Positions 11,515 through 22,917 of a stretch of DNA of 64,000 nt are shown piece by piece; the stretch's first letter is position 1; each line of letters starts with the position of its first letter. This DNA is from Dichetophora obliterata. Taxonomy: Eukaryota > Arthropoda > Insecta > Diptera > Sciomyzidae. A program made the translations under genes and the position numbers. The stretch lies in the NCBI GenBank assembly GCA_963920525.1, contig OY986437.1:32751563-32815562 (forward strand). Reading direction: 5' to 3'. The notes under the pieces were generated by a model, which made no database searches, was not told the origin of the DNA, and saw nothing but the letters and a program-made list of their open reading frames with translations.

Positions 11515-11643
11515 CTACTTTTTAATCCAAACTTTGGTTTAAAGGAATTTTTAATCCAAAAAGTACTACTTTTTAATCCAAACTTTGGTTTCAAGGCATT
11601 TTTAATCCAAAAAGTACTACTTTTTAATCCAAACATTAGTTTA
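11515..11643 (+). repeat. 51 bp tandem repeat, 2.5 units
   Basis: Units start at 11515, 11566 and 11617 (partial). Each contains CTACTTTTTAATCCAAAC and ends in AATCCAAAAAGTA. The 51 bp period keeps a reading frame open, giving a 17-residue repeat (LLFNPNF...IQKV), but there is no other sign of coding. It sits inside the CGGCC-rich repeat region. Confidence 0.85.
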
Positions 11644-12160
11644 ATTTAGCTGAGACTGAAACCCAGGTTCCTGAAAAGAACTTACTGGCATTTGTAATGA
11701 TGCAAAATAAGCGAAACTATAGGGCAGTTCACGATCTTATTGCATCGTTGCAAATGCAAAATAAACAGCTTTTACAAAAACAAAAAGCATTGAAAAGCTT
11801 TTGCAACATATGCTTTTTGTTTTTGTAAAAGCTGTTAATTTTGCATTTGCAACAATGCAACAAGATCGTGAACTGCCCTTATGTTAACAACTGAGTTGGA
11901 CGAGTGGATATGGTATTGGACCAGCACATCAGAGGACGTGTGTTCAAATCAGGAACTGGTCAGAACATTTTCTTATTTTACTTTAATTTAGCTGGGTCTC
12001 GAAACCACGTTTCTGCTCGCTTACTTACATACTGCAAGCTTACTTGCATTTGTTATGATGCAAAATAAGCGTAGCTTTCTTAACAAATGAGATGGACGAG
12101 TGGATAAGGTGTTGGACCAGCACAACAGAGGACGTGTGCTCAAATCATGAACTGGTCAGT
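11640..12160 (+). repeat. Tandem-duplicated unit carrying tRNA-Ser-like sequences
   Basis: Two diverged copies follow each other, starting near 11640 and 11985. Each contains TTTAATTTAGCTG, then a GATGCAAAATAAGCG segment, then a 70 nt tRNA-like stretch (11893-11962 and 12089-12158). The tRNA-like part has a box A-like TGGACGAGTGG and a box B-like GTTCAAATC, resembling tRNA-Ser (GAGTGGATAAGGTGTTGGAC). Its anticodon stem does not pair, so it is a degenerate tRNA derivative or SINE head and not a functional gene. Copy 1 is interrupted by the MITE at 11721-11879. Confidence 0.65.
11721..11879. mobile_element. Palindromic MITE, 159 bp
   Basis: Ends AGGGCAGTTCACGATCTTAT and its inverse give a nearly full-length hairpin, with both arms also sharing CAGCTTTTACAAAAACAAAA. 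TAT flanks both sides (11718-11720 and 11880-11882), compatible with a TA or TAT target duplication. The second copy of the surrounding duplication (about 12065-12085) lacks it and serves as an empty-site control. Confidence 0.85.
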
Positions 12161-12319
12161 AAAGTTTTTTAATTTAAAGTTGATATTTATATTGCTTTTT
12201 TTAAACTTTTTTCGGATTGAAAGCTAATCTTTTTTGAATTGAAAATTTTTAAACTTTTCCTTGGATTAAAAAGTAATTTTTTTTTTTTTGTGTTTTCCTA
12301 TATGTAATCCAAAGAAGTT

Positions 12320-12990
12320 TAACAGGCCGCTTTTTGCCCGTTGTACAGCCGAGATTATTTAAAAACGGCCTCTCCCAAGTAAAAATATTAGCGGTCGAAC
12401 GTGAGCCGCACGGCCGTACAAGGGTCGAACATGAAATACAAATAATCCAAAAAGCCTAGAGAAGTTGGATCAAACAACGGCCGAACAAGGCCTAAGTTAA
12501 GTTGTACGGCTGCTGTACGCCCGTTGTGTGCCACCAAATTTTTCAAAACTCTTATTCAACAGCAAGCTTATGCGCAACAACTCGGCGATGCTGATGTTGA
12601 TAGTATCGCCACTTGTGTGTAGAGCAAAATATTTATTTGTGTTTCAAATTTGTTACAAAATATGCTTATTTTCATTGTAGAAAAATAACTGCTCGGCCGC
12701 TGTACTCCCGTTTTACAGCCGAGATTATTTAAAAATGGCAGCTGTTTGGCCAAAAAGTCCTGCAAACTACCCTTGTAAGACCCTTGTACAGCCGAGAAAA
12801 ATATTTAAAATTAGGCCTTGTTCGGCCGCATTTTGGGCTTGGATAAACAAATTTTATTTATACTCGGGCTGTACTGCCGCTGTTTGGCCAAAAAGTCCTG
12901 CAAACGACCCTTTCACGGCAGTGAAAAATATTTAATATTAGGCCTTGTTCGGCCGCTGTTTGGACTTAGCTGAAAAAAATTTTTTTTACG
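12320..12990. repeat. CGGCC-rich dispersed repeat, copy 3 (with internal tandem)
   Basis: This is the most complete copy: GTACGCCCGTTGTGTGCCAC, CGGCGATGCTGATGTTGATA and GTACAGCCGAGATTATTT blocks are shared with copy 1. Inside it, a ~130 bp unit is duplicated. GCTGTTTGGCCAAAAAGTCC occurs near 12740 and again near 12880, and each is followed by TTAGGCCTTGTTCGGCCGC. Confidence 0.7.
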
Positions 12991-13084
12991 CGGGTGGCTC
13001 TTTCACTTCCCCAAACTAATTCCTTATTATTGAATAATGTGTATTTTTTCGAAAATTAAATCAAAATAGGTTATTCCAAAAATA

Positions 13085-13770
13085 TCTTTATATATATAAT
13101 TCTTCTGTACGTGTGTTTGTCACTGAACTACTTTTAAGTGGCTTAACCGGTTTTGATGAAATTGTTTGTGAGTTTTTGAGTAGGTCCCTGGATGGTTTTG
13201 ATTCACAATTGAACTTGGTAGGTGGCACTGCGGGCGGGTAAACAGCTATAAACTCCTAAACTACTCATATGATTAGCATGAACATTTGTATAGAGGTTTT
13301 CAGGGACGATGAGTGTTTTGGCGCTATCTATTTTGGTACTTTTTTTAACAGCAGAAAACGCTGTAGTACTAGTCCTTTACGAAACTACCAAAAGCTTCTA
13401 AGCCGCTCATTTAATTAGCATGGTAATTTTTGTAAAGAAATCGTCAGATACAATGAGTGTTTTGGCGCTATATATTTAGTTTCATCCAGAAGAATATCAT
13501 TTGATAGGGGATTTTTACCAAATCAAACTCCTTACGTTAACTTCCGGAAGGGGTTGAACAATGTCGGCCAGGTCAGTTAGTTCTATATAAAAAATAAATC
13601 TCAAGTTATGAGCCGGAAAAATTATTTTGACCAGCTACTCGGGGACTTTGATCGTTTCTCCGGACCCCAGGTCTTTAAATAATTTCTCAGCTATGAACAC
13701 GAAGAATTTTTTTTAAAATTCCCCAAGTATTCGGGCGAAAACCTTGTGTGCAGCAAGCATATCGATACTA
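13085..13770. repeat. Helitron-like (DINE-type) dispersed repeat, tentative
   Basis: It starts with a TATATATATAATTC microsatellite followed by conserved-sounding blocks such as GTGTTTGTCACTGAACTAC and AACCGGTTTTGATGAAATTG. Two related sub-blocks (GACGATGAGTGTTTTGGCGC near 13304; a similar ATGAGTGTTTTGGCGCTATA near 13453) suggest internal tandem structure. Microsatellite-headed repeats with internal tandem units are typical of fly DINE/Helentron elements. Ends are not defined, so the class is inferred. Confidence 0.4.
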
Positions 13771-13794
13771 TTATCTTATAAGATCTAATATTAT

Positions 13795-14735
13795 CTATAC
13801 TATATATAGAAATGGATGTATGTATGTTTGTGTGTGTGTATATCACGTATAGACTCCAAAACCACTAAACCGATCTTTATGAAAATTTTTGGGAAACTGA
13901 AGCAACATCTTGAGAGTGTTTCTATAAAGTTTGGTGTTGATTCGAAAGGAAGGCGTGGTACCTCCCATGCAAGCCGGATTTGCGCTAACGCCCACAAAAA
14001 ACGATTTCGGTTTTAATCGAAAAAACTAAAATTTTGACATTGACGGCATCTGTACAAAAAAGGGCGTGGTCGCACTGTTTCTATGCCTTCTATTTCGAAA
14101 TCATGCTTATTCTGGAGGTGTACACGTTTTTATAGTGAATCTTGGTATAAATATGTACCAAAATATATACCATTTAAGTATATATATAAATGTTGCCACA
14201 CAAACTTTAACTGGCAGCAAATCAATAAAACTTATATATATATATACTACACGGCTTTGATCGTATAATACTAAAATTGGGTAATTTAGTTCATTCCATA
14301 AGCGATTTTCATGAAAATTTAGAAAGTTATTAAACCCATACCAAGGAGGGTTTTTCATTGGAAAAGGGGGTGTGGCATTGATAAAACTGTATGGGCATTA
14401 GAAAAGGGGGCGTAGCACCTCCCATACAACCCAAATTTGCAAAATCGAATAGCTTTGGAACTATAGGTCGCACAGCCTCGGAATTCAGTATTCGACCACA
14501 ATTCAAACATGCCATTTTCCTGATAACATTTAATGGGCGTTGAACAATGGGGCGTGGCACCTCCCATACAATCTAAATTTTGCGAAATCGAATAATTTTG
14601 GAGTTATATGCTGCACAGCCTCTGAGTTCAGTAATCGACCACAAATTTTCACTTGCAGTTTCACTGATAGGATTTTATTGGCGTTTGGTAACGGGGCGTG
14701 GCAGCTACGAGCATGTTTCAGCTAGTAATATATAA
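13795..14735. repeat. Helitron-like repeat with ~180 bp internal tandem units
   Basis: It begins TATACTATATATAGAAATGG and a GTATGTATG microsatellite, and ends near CATGTTTCAGCTAGTA. The interior repeats a GGGCGTGGCACCTCCCATAC block three to four times (about 13955, 14408, 14550, 14693). Each is followed by an AAATTTGCGAAATCGAATA-type block and a CACAGCCTC...GACCACAA block. No coding capacity is seen. The architecture suggests a non-autonomous Helentron/DINE, but I cannot prove the termini. Confidence 0.5.
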
Positions 14736-14851
14736 AAACCGCCACGACTGAACCACTGAAGATATCCACCTTATATTCACATAATATATTCGTATGGGGC
14801 TCCACTAGTGCCTAGGTGGCGCTGGAGTCGGTTTTTTCGAAAATTCTTATA

Positions 14852-16130
14852 AAGCGTTTTCCATTAAGGACTTGACGAGTTTTTTTTTAAATAAAACGCA
14901 AGCCATTTAAGATATTTCAAAAACTTTATTATCGGCTTAAAGTGCAATCAAAACATTTATGAATGGAACTCGACTTCGTTCATATGGCCACCGCGGGCAC
15001 GTATGCAGCGGCCGATTTGTTGGTCGATGACTCGGCCACACATTTCGGCCGAAACGGCCGCTATTTCGCATTCAATGTTGGCTCTGAGCTCTTCCAACGT
15101 CCTCGACTTGTTGGCATAGACCAATGAATTGACGTAGCCCCAAAGAAAATAGTCTAGAGGCGTTAAATCGAACGAACGAGGCGGCCAATCGACTGGCCCA
15201 TTTCTTGAGATAACACGCTCATCAAACTTACTCTTCAATAAATCGATTGTAAAGTGTGCTGTGTGGCTTGTGGCAACGTCCTGTTGGAACCACATGTCGT
15301 TCAAGCCCATATCTTCCAATTTGGGCCAAAAATAATTGGTCATCACGGCGCGATAACGATGGCCATTCACAGAAACGTTACGATCGTTATCGTCGACGAA
15401 AAAAAATTTTCCAATGACGCCGCTGGCATGCAAACCGCACCAAACAGTTCTTTTTTGTGAATGAAGTGGTGACTCATGCAGCACATGTGCATTTTCACCC
15501 GACCAATAACGCATATTTTGCTTATTGACGAACCCATTGAGCCAAAAATGAGCTTCGTCACTAAAGATGATCTTGCGATGAAACTCATAATCTTGGCGCA
15601 TCTTTTCCAGAGACCAATCGGAGAACGTACGTCGCTTCAAATGGTCCTTCGACTTCAATTCTTGAGTCAGCTTGATCTTGTATGGGTGTAAACCAAGATC
15701 CTTACGCAAAATTCGCCATAAAGTGGTCTGGGCGATGCCCAATTCTTGAGAACGCCGTGGAATTGACTGTTTTGGATAGTTTGCTACGGACGCCTGAACG
15801 GCAGCGATATTTTCGACACTTCGACCAACCAGTTATCTTACTGGCACGGCAACATCACACAACGAATATGTAAACTCAAATTTTTGCGCTAAACTTGTTA
15901 TTGTCTGTCTACTAGGGCGAGAATTACGATCGAAAACTGGAGCTGACGCTCTTAAAGTTGCGATCACTGACTCCGAATTTCTGTAGTAAATTTTTATAAT
16001 TTGCAGACGTTGTTCGTTCATCAATATGTCGAGTTTATTGAATAAATTGACATTGACAGTTCAATGATTAGTGAAAGGGTGCGTTCAGAAATTTAATTCA
16101 AAGTTGTCAAGTCCCTATTGGAAAACCCTT
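14852..16130 (-). mobile_element. mariner-related element, DD41D (rosa-like)
   Basis: The element is about 1.28 kb. The terminal inverted repeats carry GTTTTCCATTAAGGACTTGA on the left and the complement of GTTTTCCAATAGGGACTTGA on the right. A TA precedes the left end (14850-14851); the right target copy is not perfect (CATATGG follows). It holds one minus-strand transposase gene broken by a single stop. Size and structure fit a nearly complete mariner. Confidence 0.88.
14957..16021 (-). pseudogene. DD41D mariner transposase, single nonsense codon
   Basis: The ATG at 16019-16021 (MNEQRLQIIKIYYRNSESV) starts a frame that stays open to the TAG/TAA end at 14957 except for one TAA at 15833-15835, between CDVAVPVR and LVGRSVENIAAVQ. 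Total length would be about 354 residues, the size of a complete mariner protein. The N-terminal half contains helix-turn-helix sequence, and the catalytic part has FSDEAHFWLNG, MWFQQDVATSHTA and DLTPLDYFLWGY. Counting from the D of QQD to the D of PLD gives 41 intervening residues, so DD41D, as in the rosa subgroup first described from Ceratitis rosa. The single lesion suggests recent inactivation. Confidence 0.88.
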
Positions 16131-16249
16131 CATATGGACTGATTTTGCTGAAATTCACACCATACAATATTTAAATGAAAAGAGAATATTTGGCGAAATT
16201 GGTACCCAGTAGGTAGTGCTGGACTGGAGATTTTACTAGGTGTAGATAA

Positions 16250-18300
16250 AATTTATTATTTATATACCCGCATACATAACATCGTAGGTGCGCCTGTTTG
16301 TGATCGCATAACTTCGGAACGACTTTACCTATTGTGGTCATATTGGAACGAATTATTTGTTTTGATGAGACAATGGTTCACGCATATTCGATGGGTGGCA
16401 CTGTTGTCAAGTGAATTAATATCTACACAATATGACATATAAAACTTCACCCATATTTATGGAAGACAGGAAGGCGCAGAACAACGTCTGCCAAATCAGC
16501 TACTTTTTATGTATGTTATTGATTACAATATTTTTATTTACTCCCACTGCATCATTTTCCACCGCAACGAATTGAGTAACACGTGGGGAATTAAGTAAGC
16601 TCCTAGACACCCAGTATATACTACTAAAAGACGAATAAATATCATAAATAAGAGCACTAAACTTTTTAAATTACAATGGTGCACTTTGGCGTTGATTGCG
16701 CAAACGTGTTGCTGCTTTGCTCAAGCAAACTAAGATTCAAACCTCAACAGCTCAAGTTATCTGGCCTAAATTGGCGGAACAAATCGGAACGGAACTGAAT
16801 GTCAAAGTTTTTGGGTCAGCGCAATCAACACATCGACAACAGAGATGCGGCGATCGATGTTGATGGAGGACAGCCATACGGAGGTACGAACAGAAAGCAA
16901 AGTCATAGCATCATAGATAAATAAAGTTATTATAATAATTTTCCAATGGAAATCAATCGGAAACGCAGTGCATGAATGAAATGTTGACTATTGTTTTTTT
17001 TTATTTTGTTTAGTTATATTGCTATTATATGCACTAGAGGAGAAACCTTGAAAATGCGCCAAGTTTTCAATTGTCTTGAAAACGCTTAAAATTGAACTTT
17101 TGCGCATGCGCAGCAGTGATGCTGATGGTGCTGCTGCTGCTCGTTTATCCTGAAGCCATATCGCCGTTCACAGATTTATGCCATATACTGCCGATGTGGT
17201 TGTTGTTGCTGCATTTGTTATTGTTTTTATTGCTATTATTATGCTGCTGTTGTTGTTGCTGTTGTTGCCGCTGCTATATTCATGGATTTATTTGATTGCG
17301 CTACACTGCAATTTGCTGAAATTGATTGCAGCCATTAAAACATGCGAATGCGCGCCCAGATCTATGCTTAGTGATCTACACGAGCACCGACACACACACA
17401 CACACAAATACACTAGGGACCTCTCCCGCACTTCTTCTTTTCTTTTTTTTTCTTTAAACTGTAGTGGTTGTTACAAAAAAAAAATAAAAAAGAAAACAAA
17501 ATATCACTGCCATCGCGCATAAATAAAAATATGCGGCTGTGGCACGCATTTTTTGCACTAACCGCCCGCCATCTTGGTCTGCACTTAAGTTTGAATTCGA
17601 ATCGCTAAATCACTGTTCAGAGATCACAACATATCCCTGCATAGCTTAGTGTTTGCGTGTGTGTGTGACTGTGTTCCTATGTGATAATTTGTTAAAACTT
17701 GGTATAATTTAAATTATATTGTATTAATGCAAAACACTGCATTTTTTCGGATTACTTTACGATGCTATGCGCATGCGCAACAATGTGTTGGCATTTAACT
17801 ATTGGCGTTGGAGAGACATGTACGAGTGTGAGATCCACACAAGAAGTTGATATACGAAAATTTTTTCCATTATAATTTCCACACAAGCATACAAAGCAGG
17901 GACTTAAACCATTTTTCAAATCAACGTTATTTATGTTATCAATCGATTTAACTCGGTGCTTTTTGAAAAGGTATTGAAATATGCATGTAAGCTACAAATT
18001 TTTGTATCGTTCCAATGATTCAACGTTCAATGATTAGCAACTGAAGTGATAGGTACTTAGCCGATAATTTGTTACTCTAGGCAAAAATTAGGATTAATTT
18101 GAAACCACCTCGCTTAGATAGTTTTTGATGCAGTTTATGACGTCGCACGAGGTTCAGATTAATTTCCCAATAATTATTTCGTCTTTGCTTTTAAAAGCCT
18201 CGAAAAGTATTTCTAGAAGTTCTTCATCAATGCCTTCAGATTCGCTAGAAGAATCTTGAAGCACAAAATTTTAAGCAATTTCACTGAGATTATTATTTAC
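16250..18300. other. No recognised gene; simple repeats and a DINE-like piece
   Basis: 16250-16460 resembles other microsatellite-headed dispersed repeats in the window (ATACCCGCATACATAAC followed by GCATAACTTCGGAACGAC). 17120-17280 is a CTG/TTG-rich tract, and 17390-17407 is a CA microsatellite. The rest looks single-copy, with several CGCATGCGCA palindromes. It could hold untranslated exons or enhancers of an unseen gene, but I see no coding exon I can defend. Confidence 0.45.
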
Positions 18301-19590
18301 TCACTTAGTTGGCGCTACAACCGTATGGCGGTCTTGGCCTTATCTAAGAATGTGCGCCAGCCATTTCTGTCCCTCGCTTGCTGGTGCCAGTTGGATATAC
18401 CAAGCATCGCCAGGTTGTCCTCTACTTGGTCTTTCCAACGAAGATGCGGTCGTATTATTCTGCGTTGACTACCGCTGGGTACCGAATCGTTTTTTTTCCT
18501 TACTGGAGCATCGTCTTTCATGCGCTGAACATGGTCTAGCCAGCAAAGCCGCTCGATTTTAATGCACTTGACTATGTCAATGTCAGCCTACAGCTCATAC
18601 AGTTCATTATTCCACCGTATTCGGTACTCGCTATTGAAGCAGATTGCTCCGTAGATCTTACGAAGCATCTTTCTCTCGAATGCTAAAGTCTTTTCATCTG
18701 AACTGCTCAGCATCCAGGTTTGTGATGCATAAAGTAGGACGGGCATGATGAGCGATTTATAGAGCGATTTATTTATTATGACCAATGATATCGATGTCAT
18801 CAGCATACGCAGCAGCATAACACTCTTGTATAATATTGTGCCACTACGTCTCAGATCAGCAGCTCGGATGATCTTCTCCATCATTAGGTAGAAAAAGTCG
18901 CACGATAAGGAATCTCCTTGTCTAAAACCGCGTTTGGTAATAAATGGTGGGGAGAGGTCCTTCCCGATTTTAACTGCGCTGCTGGTGTTGCTCAGTGTCA
19001 TCCTGCAAAGTCGTATTCATTTTGCAGGAATACCAAATTCAGACATGGTGAATACATATACACAAAAATATGGTTGGTGTATATTTGTTTTTCATGGGTC
19101 TTTTTCAAGACTTGTCGTAGCGTGAAAATCTGGTTGATATTAGACTTTCCAGGTCTAAAGCCACACTGATAAGGTCCAATCAGTTAGCTTACAATGAACT
19201 TCAATCTTTCACATAAAAAGTTCGACAGGACCTTATATGCGATATTAAGAAGACTTATCTCACGGTAATTGGCACAAATAGTGGGATCTCCTTTCTTAAA
19301 GATGTGGCAGAGCACACTGAGATTTCAATCGTTTGAAATGCATTCTTGCGACCATATTCTGCATAGAAGCTCGTAAATGAGTTTATATATAGCTTTGCCT
19401 CCGTTCTTAAACAGCTCAGCAGGTAAGACATCAGCTCCAGTGGCTTTGTTATTTTTAAGGCGAGCTATACGGTGGCTCGCAACGAAAGTTGGGCAGGCAT
19501 TTCTTAGCACTTTCGCACTTTCAGTAATGAAAATCAGCACTTTCAGTAATGAAAATGTAAGAATAAACTTGGAGTAAATATTTTTTTGCA
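18301..19590 (-). mobile_element. Decayed non-LTR retrotransposon (RTE-like)
   Basis: On the minus strand, pieces of one reverse transcriptase appear in order. They are KNNKATGADVLPAELFKNGG (about 19465-19405), ANYREISLLNIAYKVLSNFL (about 19275-19210), TKRGFRQGDSLSCDFFYLMM (about 18940-18880), YADDIDIIG (about 18810-18785), SLIMPVLLYASQTW and RWNNELYEL. The 3' part is DDAPVRKKN...LRWKDQVEDNL. The YADD catalytic box is in a different frame from its neighbours. A deletion joins it directly to the SLIMPVLLY region, losing roughly a hundred residues. The class is inferred; an R2- or BovB-like relative is possible. Confidence 0.75.
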
Positions 19591-19923
19591 AAAAATTTAT
19601 GTATTGATGAGGCGTAGTTTGTTCTGCATCTTCCTACATAAAACACATCAAAATACGTGAAGTCCGTCAAGGAACATTAGACTTTATAAATTCAATTAGT
19701 TTAGGGCAATCAACCGTTCCAACTACAAGATCAAAAATAAACAACAGAGATAAAATGGTCCTTCTATTCCGAAGAGTTTTCAAATTTATATCATTACAAC
19801 GATCCTTATAAGAATAAACAGGATTTCTTGGATAATTTATTTTAAAAACAAATCTAGTAAAAGCTTTCTGATAAAACTCGTCCTAGGCGTAATGTATGAG
19901 ACGCATAGAAAGGATTCCATATA

Positions 19924-21152
19924 AGGACTGCGCATGAAAAAATTGTCCACCATACAAACTTAGATACATGCCAAACCATAAATCCGATTAAAATAAAAAA
20001 CATTTCTTAAAGAGTTAGTTTTAAACAAATTTGTACCGTTTATGTAAAAAAAAACTTACTTATTTACATTGATGAATTTTTTAAGTTTTTCTGGCACCCC
20101 TTTCATCATCGATTTTATTGAGGTTTCTGATATCTTACGGGTAGCTGCATACAACTTATTTTTTAAATCTTGGATACCACTTGCTAGTTTTTGTGTTGCC
20201 TTGATTTCCTTTTTGCATAATGCCCAATACCTCTCAATTGGCCTGAGTTCTGGGCAATTAGGTGGATTCGCCTCTCGAGGCACCAAATGCACATTGTTTT
20301 TCACGTACCACTCTAAGGCCAATTTGCTATAGTGACAAGAGGCTAAGTCTGGCCAAAAGAACGTGAAGACTTCGTGCTGTGTTAGGAATAGCATTCTTTG
20401 ATGTACAAATCGGTGTTTATTGTACCCTGCGTCACAAAAGACTGTCTCCTTTTTCCACAACTGCAAATGGCTTGCCAAACAAGAAATTTTCGTGGAAATG
20501 TTGACTGTTTCTTCGTCTTAAATTCTTTTGGCAGCATTTCCTCGAGCAGTTGCAGTATAGAACTCATGTCCTGGGAGTTGAGAAAAATCCGCTAGCACGT
20601 AAGTTTCGTTATCCATGACGCAGCAAGAAAATTTTTCGAAAAAATATTTTTTCAATTAGTCTTAAAACTAGCATCCTTTTTGACTTTGCGAACAAAACTC
20701 TCGGAGCAATTTACTTTTTGGGCCACTTTTCTAGTTGAAATGTTCGGTTTATTTTTAAACAAGGCACTGATTTTGTTAGCTTTTTCCTGGTTGCAAAACC
20801 CTTTTTTTCTGCCAGAACCTTACGACTAATGCTGCTTACGACTAATGCTTAAGTCCTCCTTAAATTTGTTTACTACTCTAGACACGGCCTTAGGCGAAAC
20901 TTTTAGCTCCCGAGCAATTTTTTTGTAAGTCCCATTAGGATTGTCTTGAAAAACTTTAACAATTTGTTTGCGCTCTTCTACTTCGCTTGTCATTTTTGAA
21001 AGAACTAACGCATTAAATGAAAACAAATTTCAACTGAAATTTTTGGTACCTATTTCAAAGGCAACCACATACGTTTAAATTACTGAATTTGAATGATTTT
21101 TGAAAAAGTTATCGAGAAAAATGTAATGGACAATTTTTTCGTACGCAGTCCT
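19924..21152 (-). mobile_element. Tc1/mariner-superfamily element (DD37E), inserted in the Jockey-like LINE
   Basis: The element is 1229 bp, flanked by TA (19922-19923 and 21153-21154). Inverted repeats of about 33 bp begin AGGACTGCGCATGAAAAAAT on the left and the complement of AGGACTGCGTACGAAAAAAT on the right. It carries a degenerate minus-strand transposase. Target, TIRs and the in-frame LINE on both sides make the boundaries very secure. Confidence 0.92.
20056..20993 (-). pseudogene. DD37E Tc1-like transposase, frameshifted
   Basis: The ATG at 20991-20993 starts MTSEVEERKQIVKVFQDNP followed by a helix-turn-helix (KKIARELKVSPKAVSRVV). A second HTH-like block lies in another frame at about 20820-20660 (NISTRKVAQKVNCSESFVRK). 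The catalytic region reads DNETYVLADFSQL (about 20615-20575) with the first Asp. Then come FWPDLASCHYSKLALEW with the second Asp and PNCPELRPIERYW with the Glu, 37 residues later. About 310 residues in total, normal for the group. At least two frame breaks and one stop separate the blocks, so it is inactive. The D-37-E spacing resembles ITmD37E-type elements of insects; the family call is inference. Confidence 0.8.
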
Positions 21153-21472
21153 TAAATGAAGCATATTCCAACTTCGAACGAACAAAAGAAGTATACTGTA
21201 CATTTAATGTGATGGGGTCCTTAAAATAAGAAGCATTTCGCCGTACCAAAGCAAGAAGTGAATAAGCTTTCGAAATAATATAATTAAGATGGTAAATGAA
21301 AGTGAACCTTGAATCAAAAACCACACCAGATGTTTAATTTCATAAACACATTTCAAGGAAAACTTATGTAAGTAGTAGGTTGTTTTTAATGACATGATGA
21401 TTTAGTAAAAATAGAAAACATACATTTTTCGTGATTAAGATACAGTCCATTTTTCGAACGCCAGACGTTTAA

Positions 21473-22917
21473 CCCCCGTCAAACCCATATTCTGAAACCT
21501 TCGAACAAACACATATGCCTGACCAGACCCCTATACGTTTTTATGCATTTGTATAGCAAAAAGGGTACCGTTACTTTGAATTTCTAAGTATATTCGTTTA
21601 TTATTTTTGTCTTTAGGCTTTTTTTTTTTTGATTTGTTGATATATGTAGCTACCTAGATGTAAAAAAATGTTTATTCATTTTGTGGAATGCATGAAAAAC
21701 AAGAATAATCAACTTAAGAATGTTGTTGGCACACAGGATTAGTGCATTTGGTGCAGTAAAAACGTGTCTTCCTACGCAGATTTTCGTCTTGCGACACCAA
21801 ACTGACACCAAAAGCCACTAGTATCCCAATTAAAGCGTCAAGTTCAACACTTGTCATATCAACCCATACTCGTGGTGTGCAGTTTGCATGTTCTGCGTTC
21901 CATTTGCGTGTAACTTTCTCTCCATATAGATTTGCTTGTGTTACGATGATGAACGTTATATTTGGTGAAAAGAAAAGCTTGAACCCCTCAAGCGGAGTGG
22001 TCAGGTTTTTTTTTTGGTCCACCTCTGAAACGCATGATGTTGTGCTGGCGGAATCTCACTGTAGCGGGTTCAGCTGTACTCCACTTGGTACCATCTTTTC
22101 CAAGCAAAAAATCGTCTGCAGCTTGAGTTGGTGCATTCTCACTTTCTTCTTCGGATTCTTCATCGCTGTCGAATATTTCATTTGCTTCAATTTCCTATTC
22201 ATATTCAGTGTCCGAGGCGTCATTTTCGGGCACAAAATCTGTGTTTTCACCGCTTTGGGCTTCAAATAAATCTAATTCTTCGTCTGCTTCTGTGTGAAGT
22301 GCGAAATCACGCTGTAACGCTGATGATAGTTGTTGCTAAAAATTAGCAGTAAGGCTGCCTGTACGTGAGCGCGTATTGTACACAAATTCTAAATCCTCTG
22401 CCATAACAATAGTAATAATTTCACTTTAGTTTCCGCACAAAAAATTTATATTTCGGACTGTCGATGTTGTATGTTCAGCATTCAATAATAAACTAACTGA
22501 ACTCAAAACCAAAATCACAAACGAAAGAAAGAAATAAGAGAAAAATGAACACAAAAACTACCTGGAAGCAAACATCTGCATTGAATTCACATAAAAACAA
22601 CCCAAAATATACAAAAAAATACCTGGAAACAACAATCTGCATTGTATTTGCAGAAAAATAACCCAAAATGTGTATAACATCAATTTATTTCATACAAATT
22701 GTACAGGGGTCTGGCCAGGCATATGTGTTTGTTCGCGGGGGACTTTTTTGCAGTGTTCTTCGTATTGGAACTATATTTAATTTTTTTTTTAAATAGAAAG
22801 CCAACAATATTTTAGGCGGCTACCAGGAAATACAGGTATCTACCTAAACTAGAAGTATATTTAATTAACGCTCAAAAATGAAATATGCCTGGCTAGAACC
22901 ATGTGTTTGTCCAAGGG
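21473..22917 (-). mobile_element. Internally deleted piggyBac derivative, inserted in the Jockey-like LINE
   Basis: TTAA flanks both ends (21469-21472 and 22918-22921). Ends are CCCCCGTCAAAC on the left and the complement of CCCTTGGACAAA on the right, fitting the CCC-starting TIRs of the family. The 1445 bp interior keeps the two ends of a transposase gene but not its catalytic core. Confidence 0.85.
21714..22404 (-). pseudogene. piggyBac-like transposase remnant lacking its catalytic core
   Basis: On the minus strand the ATG at 22402-22404 opens MAEDLEFVYNTRSRTG, interrupted after about 21 codons by a TAG. An acidic region follows, then the start of the DDE_Tnp_1_7 domain in shifted frames (FFSPNITFIIVTQANLYGE and WVDMTSVELDALIGILVAFG). 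The frame then jumps to the Cys-rich tail RRKTRFYCTKCTNPVCQQHS. None of the three catalytic aspartate motifs is present, so the central roughly 350 residues are deleted. Non-autonomous copies like this can still be moved in trans if the TIRs are recognised. Confidence 0.75.

Noticed and set aside
17092..17522. Leu/Val/Cys-rich ORFs of 67 and 114 codons
   Set aside because: Produced by CTG/TTG repeats; hydrophobic runs reflect the repeat and not a membrane protein.
22056..22346. Several 69-130 codon ORFs on both strands
   Set aside because: Shadow frames of the acidic N-terminal region of the gutted piggyBac.
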